DNA of 5,383 bases from Thermodesulfobacteriota bacterium (GCA_030024065.1 JASEIE010000267.1:1-5383), one strand, 5' to 3'; numbered from the stretch's first letter, positions 1 to 5,383 are shown. The notes: a model not told the origin generated them from the sequence alone. Numbers and translations are program-made.

Positions 1-73
1 ACCCATTCCTATCCGTTATCCCAAAAGCTTTCCCACGGAAAAGTGAGGGGATACTTAGGGGGAAAGAATAATA

Positions 74-102
74 TTGTAATTAGGGGATGATTGCCATATA
101 GT
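74..102 (+). promoter_or_regulatory. Candidate sigma70-type promoter for galE
   Basis: TTGTAA (74-79) and TATAGT (97-102) are separated by exactly 17 bp. They match the -35 consensus at 4 of 6 positions and the -10 consensus at 5 of 6. Transcription would begin near 109 and leave a leader of roughly 215 nt before galE, which would contain the hairpins at 141-186. A second -10-like box, TATACT (109-114), has no partner at proper spacing. The prediction rests only on consensus and spacing. Confidence 0.35.
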
Positions 103-140
103 CTGGTTATACTAAGCGACTTAAGTCCGAGACTCTTTTT

Positions 141-186
141 CATGGCTAAAGCCATGAGTTACGATTCAATCAACTCTGTAACTCAT
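141..186 (+). promoter_or_regulatory. Two overlapping, mutually exclusive hairpins in galE leader
   Basis: CATGGC (141-146) can pair with GCCATG (151-156) around a TAAA loop. ATGAGTTAC (154-162) can pair perfectly with GTAACTCAT (178-186) around a 15-nt loop. The two stems share bases 154-156, so they either stack end to end with a shortened helix or compete. No U-tract follows either, so neither is a standard terminator. No known riboswitch consensus was recognised. Confidence 0.35.
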
Positions 187-326
187 CCCTTCAGGGCTGA
201 TCGAATGGGTCGGTTACAGCGAGGAAATGATGAATACGGAAAGAAGAAAACATGGCATGGGGGGGATACAGGGCAATCCGGTGAGTGAGGGATGCTTTTA
301 AAGATTGTTTTGAATTGGGGGTGGAT

Positions 327-1319
327 ATGTTCACGGTACTGGTGACGGGTGGGGCCGGATATATCGGAAGCCATGTGGTAAAGGAACTTCTCCGTCAGGT
401 CTACCAGCCTGTTGTTTACGACAACCTCCAGAGCGGCCATCGAGGGGCTGTCAAGGGTGCACTACTGTTAGAGGGAGATCTTGCTGATCAAACGAGACTC
501 CGGCAGACCTTTGAGACCCACGCCATCGACGCCATCATGCACTTTGCAGCCAATTGTCAGGTTGGAGAATCGGTAAGGGAGCCCTTGAAGTACTACAAAA
601 ATAATGTGGTCAATAGTATCCGGCTTCTCGAAATGGCAGAAGAGTTCCATGTTAAAAAATTTGTCTTTTCTTCCTCCGCTGCGGTCTATGGAGAACCCTC
701 TGAGGTTCCCATACCGGAAGAGCATCCCTGTCTCCCTACCAACCCTTATGGTGAGACAAAGTGGATCTTCGAAAGGGTCCTGCAATCCTTTCAATATTCG
801 GGAAAATTAGACTACATCTCCCTGAGATATTTCAATGCGGCTGGCGCAGACCCGGAGGGCGAACTGGGAGAAGATCACTCTCCGGAAACCCATCTCATCC
901 CCGTCGTTCTTATGGCCGCCTTGAGGGGAGATGCTGTTCCCATCTTTGGAACTGATTATGACACCCCTGATGGGACCTGCATCCGGGACTATATCCATGT
1001 CATTGATCTCGCACAGGCTCATATCCTTGCCCTGAAAAAATTGGAAGAGGGAAGGAATTCAGGAGCCTATAATCTCGGGAACGGAAATGGATACTCTGTC
1101 AGGGAAGTGATCGAGACTGCGAGGAAGGTCGCCGGGAAGAAGATCCATTCTGTTGAATTACCGAGAAGGCCGGGAGACCCTGCGCGGCTGGTCGCCAGCT
1201 CAGAGAAGATAAAAGAGAAGTTGGGGTGGGTTCCAGGATATCCTGATCTGGAGACGATCATTGAGACAGCCTGGAGATGGCATCGTAACCATCCTGAGGG
1301 TTACGGTGATGGAGGGTAA
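327..1319 (+). CDS. galE: UDP-glucose 4-epimerase
   Basis: This 330-residue cytoplasmic NAD-dependent short-chain dehydrogenase/reductase interconverts UDP-glucose and UDP-galactose (Leloir pathway, and supply of UDP-galactose for surface polysaccharide). The N-terminal Rossmann loop TGGAGYIGSH lies at residues 7-16. The catalytic triad is visible as the third Ser of SSSAAVYG (S117) with Tyr141 and Lys145 of PYGETK. Further family signatures are RYFNAAGADPEGELGEDH, the IRDYIHVIDLA block and the C-terminal GDPARLVASSEKIKEKLGW. Length matches the family (about 330-340). An in-frame ATG at 285 would add 14 residues with no counterpart in the family; the ATG at 327 starts right at the Rossmann strand and has a G-rich ribosome-binding site (317-324), so it is preferred. 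No other galactose or polysaccharide genes are in view. UDP-glucuronate epimerase activity cannot be excluded by eye, but the motifs favour GalE. Confidence 0.95.
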   Translation: MFTVLVTGGAGYIGSHVVKELLRQVYQPVVYDNLQSGHRGAVKGALLLEGDLADQTRLRQTFETHAIDAIMHFAANCQVGESVREPLKYYKNNVVNSIRLLEMAEEFHVKKFVFSSSAAVYGEPSEVPIPEEHPCLPTNPYGETKWIFERVLQSFQYSGKLDYISLRYFNAAGADPEGELGEDHSPETHLIPVVLMAALRGDAVPIFGTDYDTPDGTCIRDYIHVIDLAQAHILALKKLEEGRNSGAYNLGNGNGYSVREVIETARKVAGKKIHSVELPRRPGDPARLVASSEKIKEKLGWVPGYPDLETIIETAWRWHRNHPEGYGDGG

Positions 1320-1343
1320 AAGCATCTTGACGTTTCTTTGATC

Positions 1344-2171
1344 TCAAGGAGGAGTTAAACTTAATATTTTTCGGGCCTCCCCGGGAGTTGCCACCTCTCT
1401 CCCATACTCCCTGGCAATCCTAACTATCCTCTCTACCAATTCCGCATTGCTCTTTGCCAATACACCTCTTGAGTAATAGAGATTGTCTTCCAGTCCAACC
1501 CGGACATGCCCTCCCATCACCATTCCCATCATGGCCATGGGAAGCTGACCCGGACCGATCCCGATCACAGACCAGGTGGAGCCATGAGGAACGATCTCTG
1601 CAAGATGGAGGATGGATTTTACGGTGGCAGGCATTCCATTGGGTGTGCCTAAAACGAATTGAAAATGGAACGGAGGTTTCAAAAGACCTCTCTCGAGATA
1701 TTTCAGACAGGTGTATACCATTCCGACTTCAAAGACCTCTAATTCGGGTCTGATTCCTTTCTCCAGGGTCGCTTTGGCCAGTGCCTCCAAAAATTCTTGC
1801 GGATTCAAAAAGACATTCTCACCCATATTGATAGAACCTGCATCAAAGGAGACAAACTCCGGTTGAAGGCTCAGTGGCTGCAACCGCTCGGCAATGGGTA
1901 GATTGCGACCCGGAATGCCGCTTGTGGTCAGGCAGAGGATGGCATCCGTTTCGCTTCGAATTCGATCGATCACCTCCTTGAAGATGGCCACATTTTGAGT
2001 TCCCAGGCCCGTCTCCGGATCTCTCACATGGATATGAAGGATAGAAGCTCCTGCCTTCCAGGCTTCGATGCCTGATTGCGCAATCTCTTGGGGGGTAATC
2101 GGGATGTGAGGCGTTTGTTGCCTCGTGATCCGTGATCCTGTTATGCCAGCCGTGATGATGAGTTTTTCCAT
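1344..2171 (-). CDS. Beta-keto acid cleavage enzyme (BKACE, DUF849)
   Basis: This 275-residue TIM-barrel, metal-dependent enzyme belongs to the 3-keto-5-aminohexanoate cleavage enzyme (Kce) family. Members condense a beta-keto acid with acetyl-CoA and cleave it to acetoacetate plus a new acyl-CoA. The zinc ligands are visible as His46 and His48 (ILHIHVRDPETG) and Glu228 in GGHVRVGLEDN. The catalytic Arg224/Asp229 pair and Glu143 (RPELEVFE) line up, within two residues, with those I recall for Cloacimonas Kce (Arg226, Glu230, Asp231, Glu143). The start ATG has AAAGGA eight bases upstream (2180-2185). Length is normal for the family. Residue 14, Glu in Kce and as I recall near the substrate amino group, is Arg here (TGSRITR), so the substrate is probably not 3-keto-5-aminohexanoate. 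The gene is the last of three co-directional catabolic genes but is separated from the aminotransferase by a 310-bp inverted-repeat element, so co-transcription is uncertain. Confidence 0.93.
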   Translation of the reverse strand: MEKLIITAGITGSRITRQQTPHIPITPQEIAQSGIEAWKAGASILHIHVRDPETGLGTQNVAIFKEVIDRIRSETDAILCLTTSGIPGRNLPIAERLQPLSLQPEFVSFDAGSINMGENVFLNPQEFLEALAKATLEKGIRPELEVFEVGMVYTCLKYLERGLLKPPFHFQFVLGTPNGMPATVKSILHLAEIVPHGSTWSVIGIGPGQLPMAMMGMVMGGHVRVGLEDNLYYSRGVLAKSNAELVERIVRIAREYGREVATPGEARKILSLTPP

Positions 2172-2297
2172 CTGTCTTATCCTTTCCTATGATTGTAAAT
2201 CCGCTTCCGGGAATCCAGATTCCGAAATTTCGCAACACTTTAGCTCTTTGAAAAAACATTAACAGGACTCCGGTCAGGGGTGCTGGGCGGATTTTCG

Positions 2298-2330
2298 GGA
2301 AGCATCCCGCCTTTGAGGCGGGATGCTTCC
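2298..2330. repeat. Perfect 14-bp stem-loop in left arm of the element
   Basis: GGAAGCATCCCGCC (2298-2311) and GGCGGGATGCTTCC (2317-2330) are exact reverse complements around the loop TTTGA. This is the strongest hairpin in the window. Neither strand has a T-run after it, so it is not a canonical intrinsic terminator; pausing, RNA stabilisation or a protein/transposase recognition site are possible. Confidence 0.85.
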
Positions 2331-2451
2331 AAAAGCTTTAGGGCGGAAACCTTTAATCGAATCATTCAGATGGTTCCATGGTATTGCAGCGTTAATCGAA
2401 CTCCCTTCATTTCGATGATATAAAATATAAAATCCGCATTCTAAAGCTTTG

Positions 2452-2471
2452 CCTGCCTGCCGGTAGGCAGG
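2452..2471. repeat. Palindromic GC-rich repeat in right arm of the element
   Basis: CCTGCCTGCC (2452-2461) is followed directly by GGTAGGCAGG (2462-2471). The halves pair at every position apart from one G-T pair. Read on the minus strand this encodes the spurious 'PAYRQAG' peptide that I recall from many uncultured bacterial genomes, which hints that the palindrome is a widespread repeat family. It occupies the place that the 2298-2330 hairpin holds in the other arm. Confidence 0.7.
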
Positions 2472-2502
2472 GAAGCATTCCTGACTGGAGTCCAACCCGA
2501 TT

Positions 2503-3855
2503 TCATTTTAAAGAGCTAAAGCGTTGCGAAATTTGAATAAAGGTCTTCTTCATTAGGTCGATGATCTCATCGATTTGACTCTCTTCAATGATCAATGGCG
2601 GACCGATCATCACCATGTCGCCATTCACCCCATCCACAAATCCCGTGCCGGGATAGAGAATGAGACCATTTTCAAAGGCCAGGTCGATCACCTTCTCCGT
2701 GAATCTGTCTGACCTCGGAAAGGGCTCCTTCGTCTTCTGGTCTTTAACAAATTCGACAGCAGCCATCAACCCTTTTCCCCTCACATCGCCCACAAAAGGA
2801 AAGGATTTTAATTCTTCCAATCTTTTAAGGAGGTAGACCCCACGTTCTTCACATCGCCGAACCAGATTTCCCTTCTGAATAAATTGGAGCACCGCCATCC
2901 CCACTGCGCAGGCCACCGGATGGTGTGAAAAGGTATGGCCATGGACGAATCCGCCCGCCTTCTCTCTCACCCGATCCACAAATTCACTTCTGGTGATCAT
3001 CGCTGAAAGGGGGAAATAGCCTCCGCTCATCCCCTTTCCCAGAACCATGATATCGGGCGAAACGCCCCAGTGTTGAGCAGCAAACCACCTTCCTGTCCGG
3101 CCCATTCCGCTCATCACTTCATCATCGATCAGCAGGATTCCAAAACGTTCACAGGTTTTTTTGATCAATGAAAGATAACCATCAGGAGGGACAAGAGCCC
3201 CGATGGTCGCTCCACCAATCGGTTCCAGCATGACCGCTGAGATTGTCTCCGGGTCCTCCATCTGGATCACCTTCTCCAGCGCCTTCGCACATTCCAGCTC
3301 GCATTGCGGATAGGAAAGACCGAAGGGACACCGATAACAGTAGGGTGGTGGAAAATGGGGGAAATCAATCAAAAGGGGAAGGTAGGGCCTTCTCATCCCG
3401 ATGCGTCCGGTAAGAGAAAGAGCTCCAAGGGTATTTCCGTGATAACTATGCCACCTTGCAACGACACGCCATCTCTGGAGTTGACCTGACTCCAGAAAAT
3501 ACTGTCTTGCAAATTTGATGGCTGCCTCAACCGATTCGGAACCTCCGGAAAGAAAATATATCTTCTCCAATCCTTCAGGCAGGATTCTCCCGAGCGCCTC
3601 AGCATACTCCTCCATCGACCTGGTGGTGAAATGGGTTCCGTGAACATAGCCCACCTCACCCATCTGCTCCATCATCTTCTGGAGAATCTCTTTCTGCCCG
3701 TGCCCGATATTCACGACCAGCGCACCACCTGACCCATCGATATATTGCTTCCCCTTCTCATCATAGAGATAAACTCCCTCCCCACGAGTAGCCATTGGGT
3801 AGGGCCTCATCAACTTTCGATAAAAGACATGGCCTTTCGGATATCCGTATTCCAT
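2503..3855 (-). CDS. Class-III PLP-dependent aminotransferase
   Basis: This 450-residue fold-type I aminotransferase (aspartate aminotransferase superfamily, class III or omega-type) moves an amino group, usually from an omega- or beta-amino acid or amine, to pyruvate or 2-oxoglutarate. Visible motifs, in order: the phosphate-binding SGGSES (103-108), SYHGNTLGALSLTG (137-150), EPIGGATIGALVPPDGY (211-227), the pyridine-contacting Asp245 in LIDDEVMSGMGRTG, the Schiff-base Lys274 in GKGMSGGYFP, and GHTFSHHP (306-313). Between them lies a Cys cluster C-X2-C-X8-C-X3-C (173, 176, 185, 189), seen in a subset of this family. Exact substrate cannot be read from sequence. The start has GAGGT six bases upstream (3862-3866), right at the edge of the heptamer array. 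The last ten codons (QISQRFSSLK) and stop come from the terminal repeat of the neighbouring inverted-repeat element, so the native C-terminus was probably replaced. It lies 94 bp downstream of the dehydrogenase and is likely read with it. Confidence 0.93.
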   Translation of the reverse strand: MEYGYPKGHVFYRKLMRPYPMATRGEGVYLYDEKGKQYIDGSGGALVVNIGHGQKEILQKMMEQMGEVGYVHGTHFTTRSMEEYAEALGRILPEGLEKIYFLSGGSESVEAAIKFARQYFLESGQLQRWRVVARWHSYHGNTLGALSLTGRIGMRRPYLPLLIDFPHFPPPYCYRCPFGLSYPQCELECAKALEKVIQMEDPETISAVMLEPIGGATIGALVPPDGYLSLIKKTCERFGILLIDDEVMSGMGRTGRWFAAQHWGVSPDIMVLGKGMSGGYFPLSAMITRSEFVDRVREKAGGFVHGHTFSHHPVACAVGMAVLQFIQKGNLVRRCEERGVYLLKRLEELKSFPFVGDVRGKGLMAAVEFVKDQKTKEPFPRSDRFTEKVIDLAFENGLILYPGTGFVDGVNGDMVMIGPPLIIEESQIDEIIDLMKKTFIQISQRFSSLK

Positions 3856-3863
3856 CTTCTTAC

Positions 3864-3947
3864 CTCAATGCTCAGTGAAAAATGATCAATGCAAAATTTC
3901 CAATGCTAATTTAGCAATGATCAATTTGCAATTTTCAATGATCAGTC
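3864..3947. repeat. Intergenic array of twelve 7-bp units (NNCAATK)
   Basis: Read on the plus strand in steps of seven, the gap consists of CTCAATG, CTCAGTG, AAAAATG, ATCAATG, CAAAATT, TCCAATG, CTAATTT, AGCAATG, ATCAATT, TGCAATT, TTCAATG and ATCAGTC. There is no insertion or phase break over 84 bp. The array fills almost the whole space between the dehydrogenase stop (3950-3952) and the aminotransferase ribosome-binding site. Units diverge in the first two bases and keep the CAATK core. Twelve degenerate units argue for an old expanded array or for selection on a 7-bp period. Similar heptamer arrays exist between genes in some cyanobacteria and other bacteria. Confidence 0.75.
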
Positions 3948-3949
3948 GA

Positions 3950-4540
3950 TTACGGATAGATCCCTCTGAGCTTTGTGGCTTCTGCCACCCTTCCGATTCC
4001 AAGGATAAGGGCGGCCGTTCTCATATGGGTCTTTTTTGCCAGGGAAATCTCCAGAACCTCTTTGAAACTCCGCTGCAAGATGCGGGTCAACCGCTCCAGA
4101 ACCTCCTCTTCGCTCCAGAGAATATTCTGAAGGTTCTGTACCCATTCAAAATAGGAGACCGTCACGCCTCCTGCATTGGCCAGAATATCCGGGACGATAA
4201 AAATCCCCTTGTCATCCAAAATCTCATCAGCCTCCGGTGTCGTGGGCCCGTTGGCTCCCTCGGAAATCATCCTGGCCTTGATGCGGGGAGCATTCTTCTC
4301 CGTGATCTGATTCTCCAGCGCGGCGGGAACCAGGATATCGCAATCCAGCTCCAGCAGATCCTCATTGGTAATCTCCGTCTCCTCCTCTTTATCGCAGACA
4401 AAACATGAATATTTTCTCTTGCAATCGAGCGCCCTCTCCAGATCAAGACCCCTTTCATTATAGAGCCCGCCCTTCGAATCGCTGATGGCAATGATCTTTG
4501 CACCCAGACGTTGGAAATACTTGGCCGCAATGCTTCCCAC
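3950..4540 (-). CDS. Glutamate dehydrogenase C-terminal part (NAD(P) domain)
   Basis: This 196-codon frame is the remainder of the dehydrogenase, opening at GTG (Val225 of the restored protein). No ribosome-binding site precedes it, so it is unlikely to be translated alone. It holds the Rossmann domain: GNVGSIAAKYF, then Asp245 at the end of the second strand (AISDSKGG), which would suit NAD(H) without proving it, followed by DILVPAALENQI, SEGANGPTTPEAD and VPDILANAGGVTVSYFEWVQN. Ser353 in the last block corresponds to the substrate-contacting Ser380 of the clostridial enzyme. It ends naturally in GIYP. Confidence 0.85.
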   Translation of the reverse strand: MGSIAAKYFQRLGAKIIAISDSKGGLYNERGLDLERALDCKRKYSCFVCDKEEETEITNEDLLELDCDILVPAALENQITEKNAPRIKARMISEGANGPTTPEADEILDDKGIFIVPDILANAGGVTVSYFEWVQNLQNILWSEEEVLERLTRILQRSFKEVLEISLAKKTHMRTAALILGIGRVAEATKLRGIYP

Positions 4541-5220
4541 ATTTCCGCAGCCCTGAAGCCCTGAATGGCAATGGTTGCTCCCTCAACCGACTTTTTTAAA
4601 TATTTGAGCGCCTCGAGTGAAGTGATCACCACTCCACGGCCTGTTGCCTCAAACCTGCCCAGCGAACCTCCCAGTTCAATGGGTTTGCCGGTCACCACCC
4701 CCGGAACAGAATAACCTTTCAGAATGCTGTAAGTGTCCATGATCCAGGCCATCACCTGGGGATTGGTATAAACATCTGGAGCAGGAATGTCCTGTTCGGG
4801 ACCCAGCATAAAGGAGATCTCCCATGTGAATCTCCGTGTCATATTTTCTATCTCCTTGAGCGACATCTCCTTGGGATTACATTCTATCCCTCCCTTTGCT
4901 CCTCCGAATGGAATATTGACCACAGCGGACTTCCAGGTCATCCACATGGCTAAGGCCCTCACCTCATCCAGATCGACATCCGGGTGGTACCTCAGCCCTC
5001 CTTTTGCAGGCCCCCTTGAAACATCATGTTGGACCCGATAACCTGTAAAAATCTTCACCGATCCATCATCCATCTTGACTGGAAAATGGACGGTCAACTC
5101 CCTTTTTGTATTCTTCAACTTCTCCAACAACCCAGCGTTCAAATTTAAATATTTAGCAGCGAGTTCAATTTGCTTCTTCGCCATCTCAAAAGGATTGATC
5201 TTTTCTCTTTCTGCCATCAT
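4267..5220 (-). CDS. Glutamate dehydrogenase N-terminal part (chimeric frame)
   Basis: As written, this frame gives 317 residues, of which about the first 222 are genuine dehydrogenase and the last roughly 95 are out-of-frame sequence ending at 4267. The genuine part is the substrate-binding domain. Lys73 (GPAKGGLRYHP), Lys97 (MTWKSAV), catalytic Lys109 (PFGGAKGG) and Asp149 (PAPDVYTNP) align, each offset by 16, with Lys89, Lys113, Lys125 and Asp165 that I recall for Clostridium symbiosum glutamate dehydrogenase. ATGRGV (192-197) opens the nucleotide domain. The chimeric protein would lack that domain and should not be active. Confidence 0.85.
   Translation of the reverse strand: MMAEREKINPFEMAKKQIELAAKYLNLNAGLLEKLKNTKRELTVHFPVKMDDGSVKIFTGYRVQHDVSRGPAKGGLRYHPDVDLDEVRALAMWMTWKSAVVNIPFGGAKGGIECNPKEMSLKEIENMTRRFTWEISFMLGPEQDIPAPDVYTNPQVMAWIMDTYSILKGYSVPGVVTGKPIELGGSLGRFEATGRGVVITSLEALKYLKKSVEGATIAIQGFRAAEMWEALRPSISNVWVQRSLPSAIRRAGSIMKGVLIWRGRSIARENIHVLSAIKRRRRRLPMRICWSWIAISWFPPRWRIRSRRRMLPASRPG
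4549..4564. repeat. Perfect 8-bp tandem duplication (AGCCCTGA x2)
   Basis: AGCCCTGA at 4549-4556 is immediately repeated at 4557-4564. On the coding strand the unit is TCAGGGCT. Eight is not a multiple of three, and removing one copy brings both halves of the dehydrogenase into frame and recreates the GCGNVG loop. This makes it the mutation that broke the gene. Confidence 0.9.
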
Positions 5221-5383
5221 GGATCCCCCCTTCGATTTAAATTTGAAAAGATTCCAAGAATCTGATCTTCCTCTTTTCTACCTTTTATCTCCTCACTTTT
5301 CAAGGAAAATCTACCACTCCTCGTAATCCCTCAGAAGGTGTGAAAAAATTAATCTATACGTCTGTATCTCCCCGGGTAGAGTT
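5221..5383 (-). promoter_or_regulatory. Upstream region of the dehydrogenase gene
   Basis: This A+T-rich stretch has no gene. On the minus strand, TTGAAA (5303-5298) and a weak TAGAAA (5280-5275) are 17 bp apart and could be a promoter. Between them and the start lie a small hairpin (AGATTC and GAATCT arms, 5249-5263) and an imperfect palindrome around TTTAAA (5231-5247, six of eight arm positions symmetric) just upstream of the ribosome-binding site, a possible operator. All are weak, consensus-level observations. Confidence 0.25.

Larger units (their letters stand above)
1..326. other. Gene-poor leader upstream of galE
   Basis: No convincing gene lies in this stretch. All three plus-strand frames stop early from the window edge (stops at 44-46, 67-69 and 88-90). 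One of these could be the last codons of an upstream gene; frame 2 ends in PIPIRYPKSFPTEK and frame 3 in LRGKE, but neither is recognisable. A 65-codon open frame starting with TTG at 91 has no family resemblance and no clear ribosome-binding site. What can be supported is a promoter-like pair at 74-102, overlapping hairpins at 141-186, and purine-rich sequence (225-326) leading into the galE ribosome-binding site. The stretch is best read as the promoter and 5' leader of galE. Confidence 0.5.
2225..2534. mobile_element. 310-bp nested inverted-repeat element (MITE-like)
   Basis: The ends are 25-bp inverted repeats matching at 24 positions (2225-2249 and 2510-2534; AAATTTCGCAAC at the outer edge). 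Further in, a 20-bp pair matches at 17 positions (2265-2284 and 2474-2493); its three mismatches would be G-U pairs in the plus-sense RNA. Innermost, AAAGCTTTAG (2332-2341) pairs with CTAAAGCTTT (2441-2450) and continues as GCGGA/TCCGC after a small bulge. Each arm holds its own unrelated hairpin (2298-2330 and 2452-2471). The 85-bp core (2348-2432) includes a direct repeat TTAATCGAA (2353-2361, 2392-2400). No transposase is encoded. AAATTT flanks both ends if the element is taken to begin at CGCAAC, but that hexamer is itself palindromic, so a target duplication is unproven. The structure suggests a non-autonomous mobile element or a large structured RNA. Confidence 0.7.
3950..5220 (-). pseudogene. 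gdhA: Glutamate dehydrogenase, frameshifted by 8-bp duplication
   Basis: The locus encodes a Glu/Leu/Phe/Val dehydrogenase in two overlapping frames. The product would oxidatively deaminate glutamate to 2-oxoglutarate and ammonia with NAD(P). The first frame is family-like up to ATIAIQGF and then turns to nonsense; the second resumes at GNVGSIAAKYF. The break falls on a tandem repeat of AGCCCTGA (4549-4564). With one copy removed the sequence reads AIQGCGNVGS, an intact Rossmann glycine loop, and the whole gene becomes exactly 420 codons plus stop, the normal size of this family. Every other motif is intact, so inactivation is recent, reversible, or a sequence error. The start ATG at 5220 follows AAGGGGGG (5225-5232) closely; the next ATG (5217) has better spacing. 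It is first in the minus-strand gene set, upstream of the aminotransferase. Confidence 0.9.

Noticed and set aside
109..186. Known riboswitch (c-di-GMP or fluoride type) in the galE leader
   Set aside because: Short similarities only (GGCTAAAGCC, GGGGATGATTGCC); the conserved cores of those classes are missing.
91..288. 65-codon plus-strand open frame starting with TTG
   Set aside because: No recognisable motif, no clear ribosome-binding site, and it overlaps the promoter-like -10 box and the leader hairpins.
2298..2330. Rho-independent terminator between the aminotransferase and BKACE genes
   Set aside because: The stem is strong but neither strand has a T-run after it.
2274..2495. 73-codon minus-strand open frame inside the inverted-repeat element
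   Set aside because: It is a translation of the palindromic repeats (including the PAYRQAG peptide); no domain and no ribosome-binding site.
3393..3659. Minus-strand frame and similar long frames opposite or within the aminotransferase, BKACE and galE genes
   Set aside because: They overlap strongly supported enzyme genes in other frames and show no family signal.
3864..3947. CRISPR-like array
   Set aside because: The unit is only 7 bp, with no repeat-spacer alternation and no cas genes.
3875..4408. 177-codon plus-strand open frame
   Set aside because: It is antisense to the dehydrogenase C-terminal domain and starts inside the heptamer array; low-complexity start and no family motif.
4530..4580. 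Programmed ribosomal frameshift in the dehydrogenase
   Set aside because: The shift is explained exactly by an 8-bp duplication; no slippery heptamer is seen, and reading through both copies would leave extra residues in the glycine loop.

Overview
The window (about half GC) carries four protein-coding loci and two unusual non-coding repeat structures. It looks like chromosomal sequence from an anaerobic or amino-acid-fermenting bacterium. The gene content, the intergenic heptamer array and the 'PAYRQAG'-type palindrome recall uncultured Desulfobacterota-like and related genomes, but that placement is an impression, not a demonstrated result.

Layout. Positions 1-326 are a gene-poor leader with a plausible sigma70-type promoter and two hairpins that compete for the same bases. 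galE (UDP-glucose 4-epimerase) follows on the plus strand at 327-1319. Everything to its right is on the minus strand and is transcribed toward galE. In transcription order these are a Glu/Leu/Phe/Val-family dehydrogenase (5220-3950, disrupted), a class-III PLP aminotransferase (3855-2503) and a beta-keto acid cleavage enzyme (BKACE, DUF849; 2171-1344). galE and the BKACE gene converge with 24 bp between them.

The three minus-strand genes suggest one catabolic job. The aminotransferase could turn an amino acid into a keto acid, glutamate dehydrogenase could reoxidise the glutamate and release ammonia, and BKACE could cleave a beta-keto acid with acetyl-CoA to give acetoacetate plus an acyl-CoA. 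A beta-amino acid substrate would link all three steps. This is inference from family chemistry and gene order.

Three things stand out. (1) The dehydrogenase gene is broken by a perfect 8-bp tandem duplication exactly at its nucleotide-binding glycine loop; removing one copy restores a full 420-residue protein. (2) A 310-bp nested inverted-repeat element (2225-2534), with matched ends and a separate hairpin in each arm, lies between the aminotransferase and BKACE genes and supplies the last ten codons and the stop of the aminotransferase. (3) The gap between the dehydrogenase and aminotransferase genes consists of twelve consecutive 7-bp units with the pattern NNCAATK, in unbroken phase.
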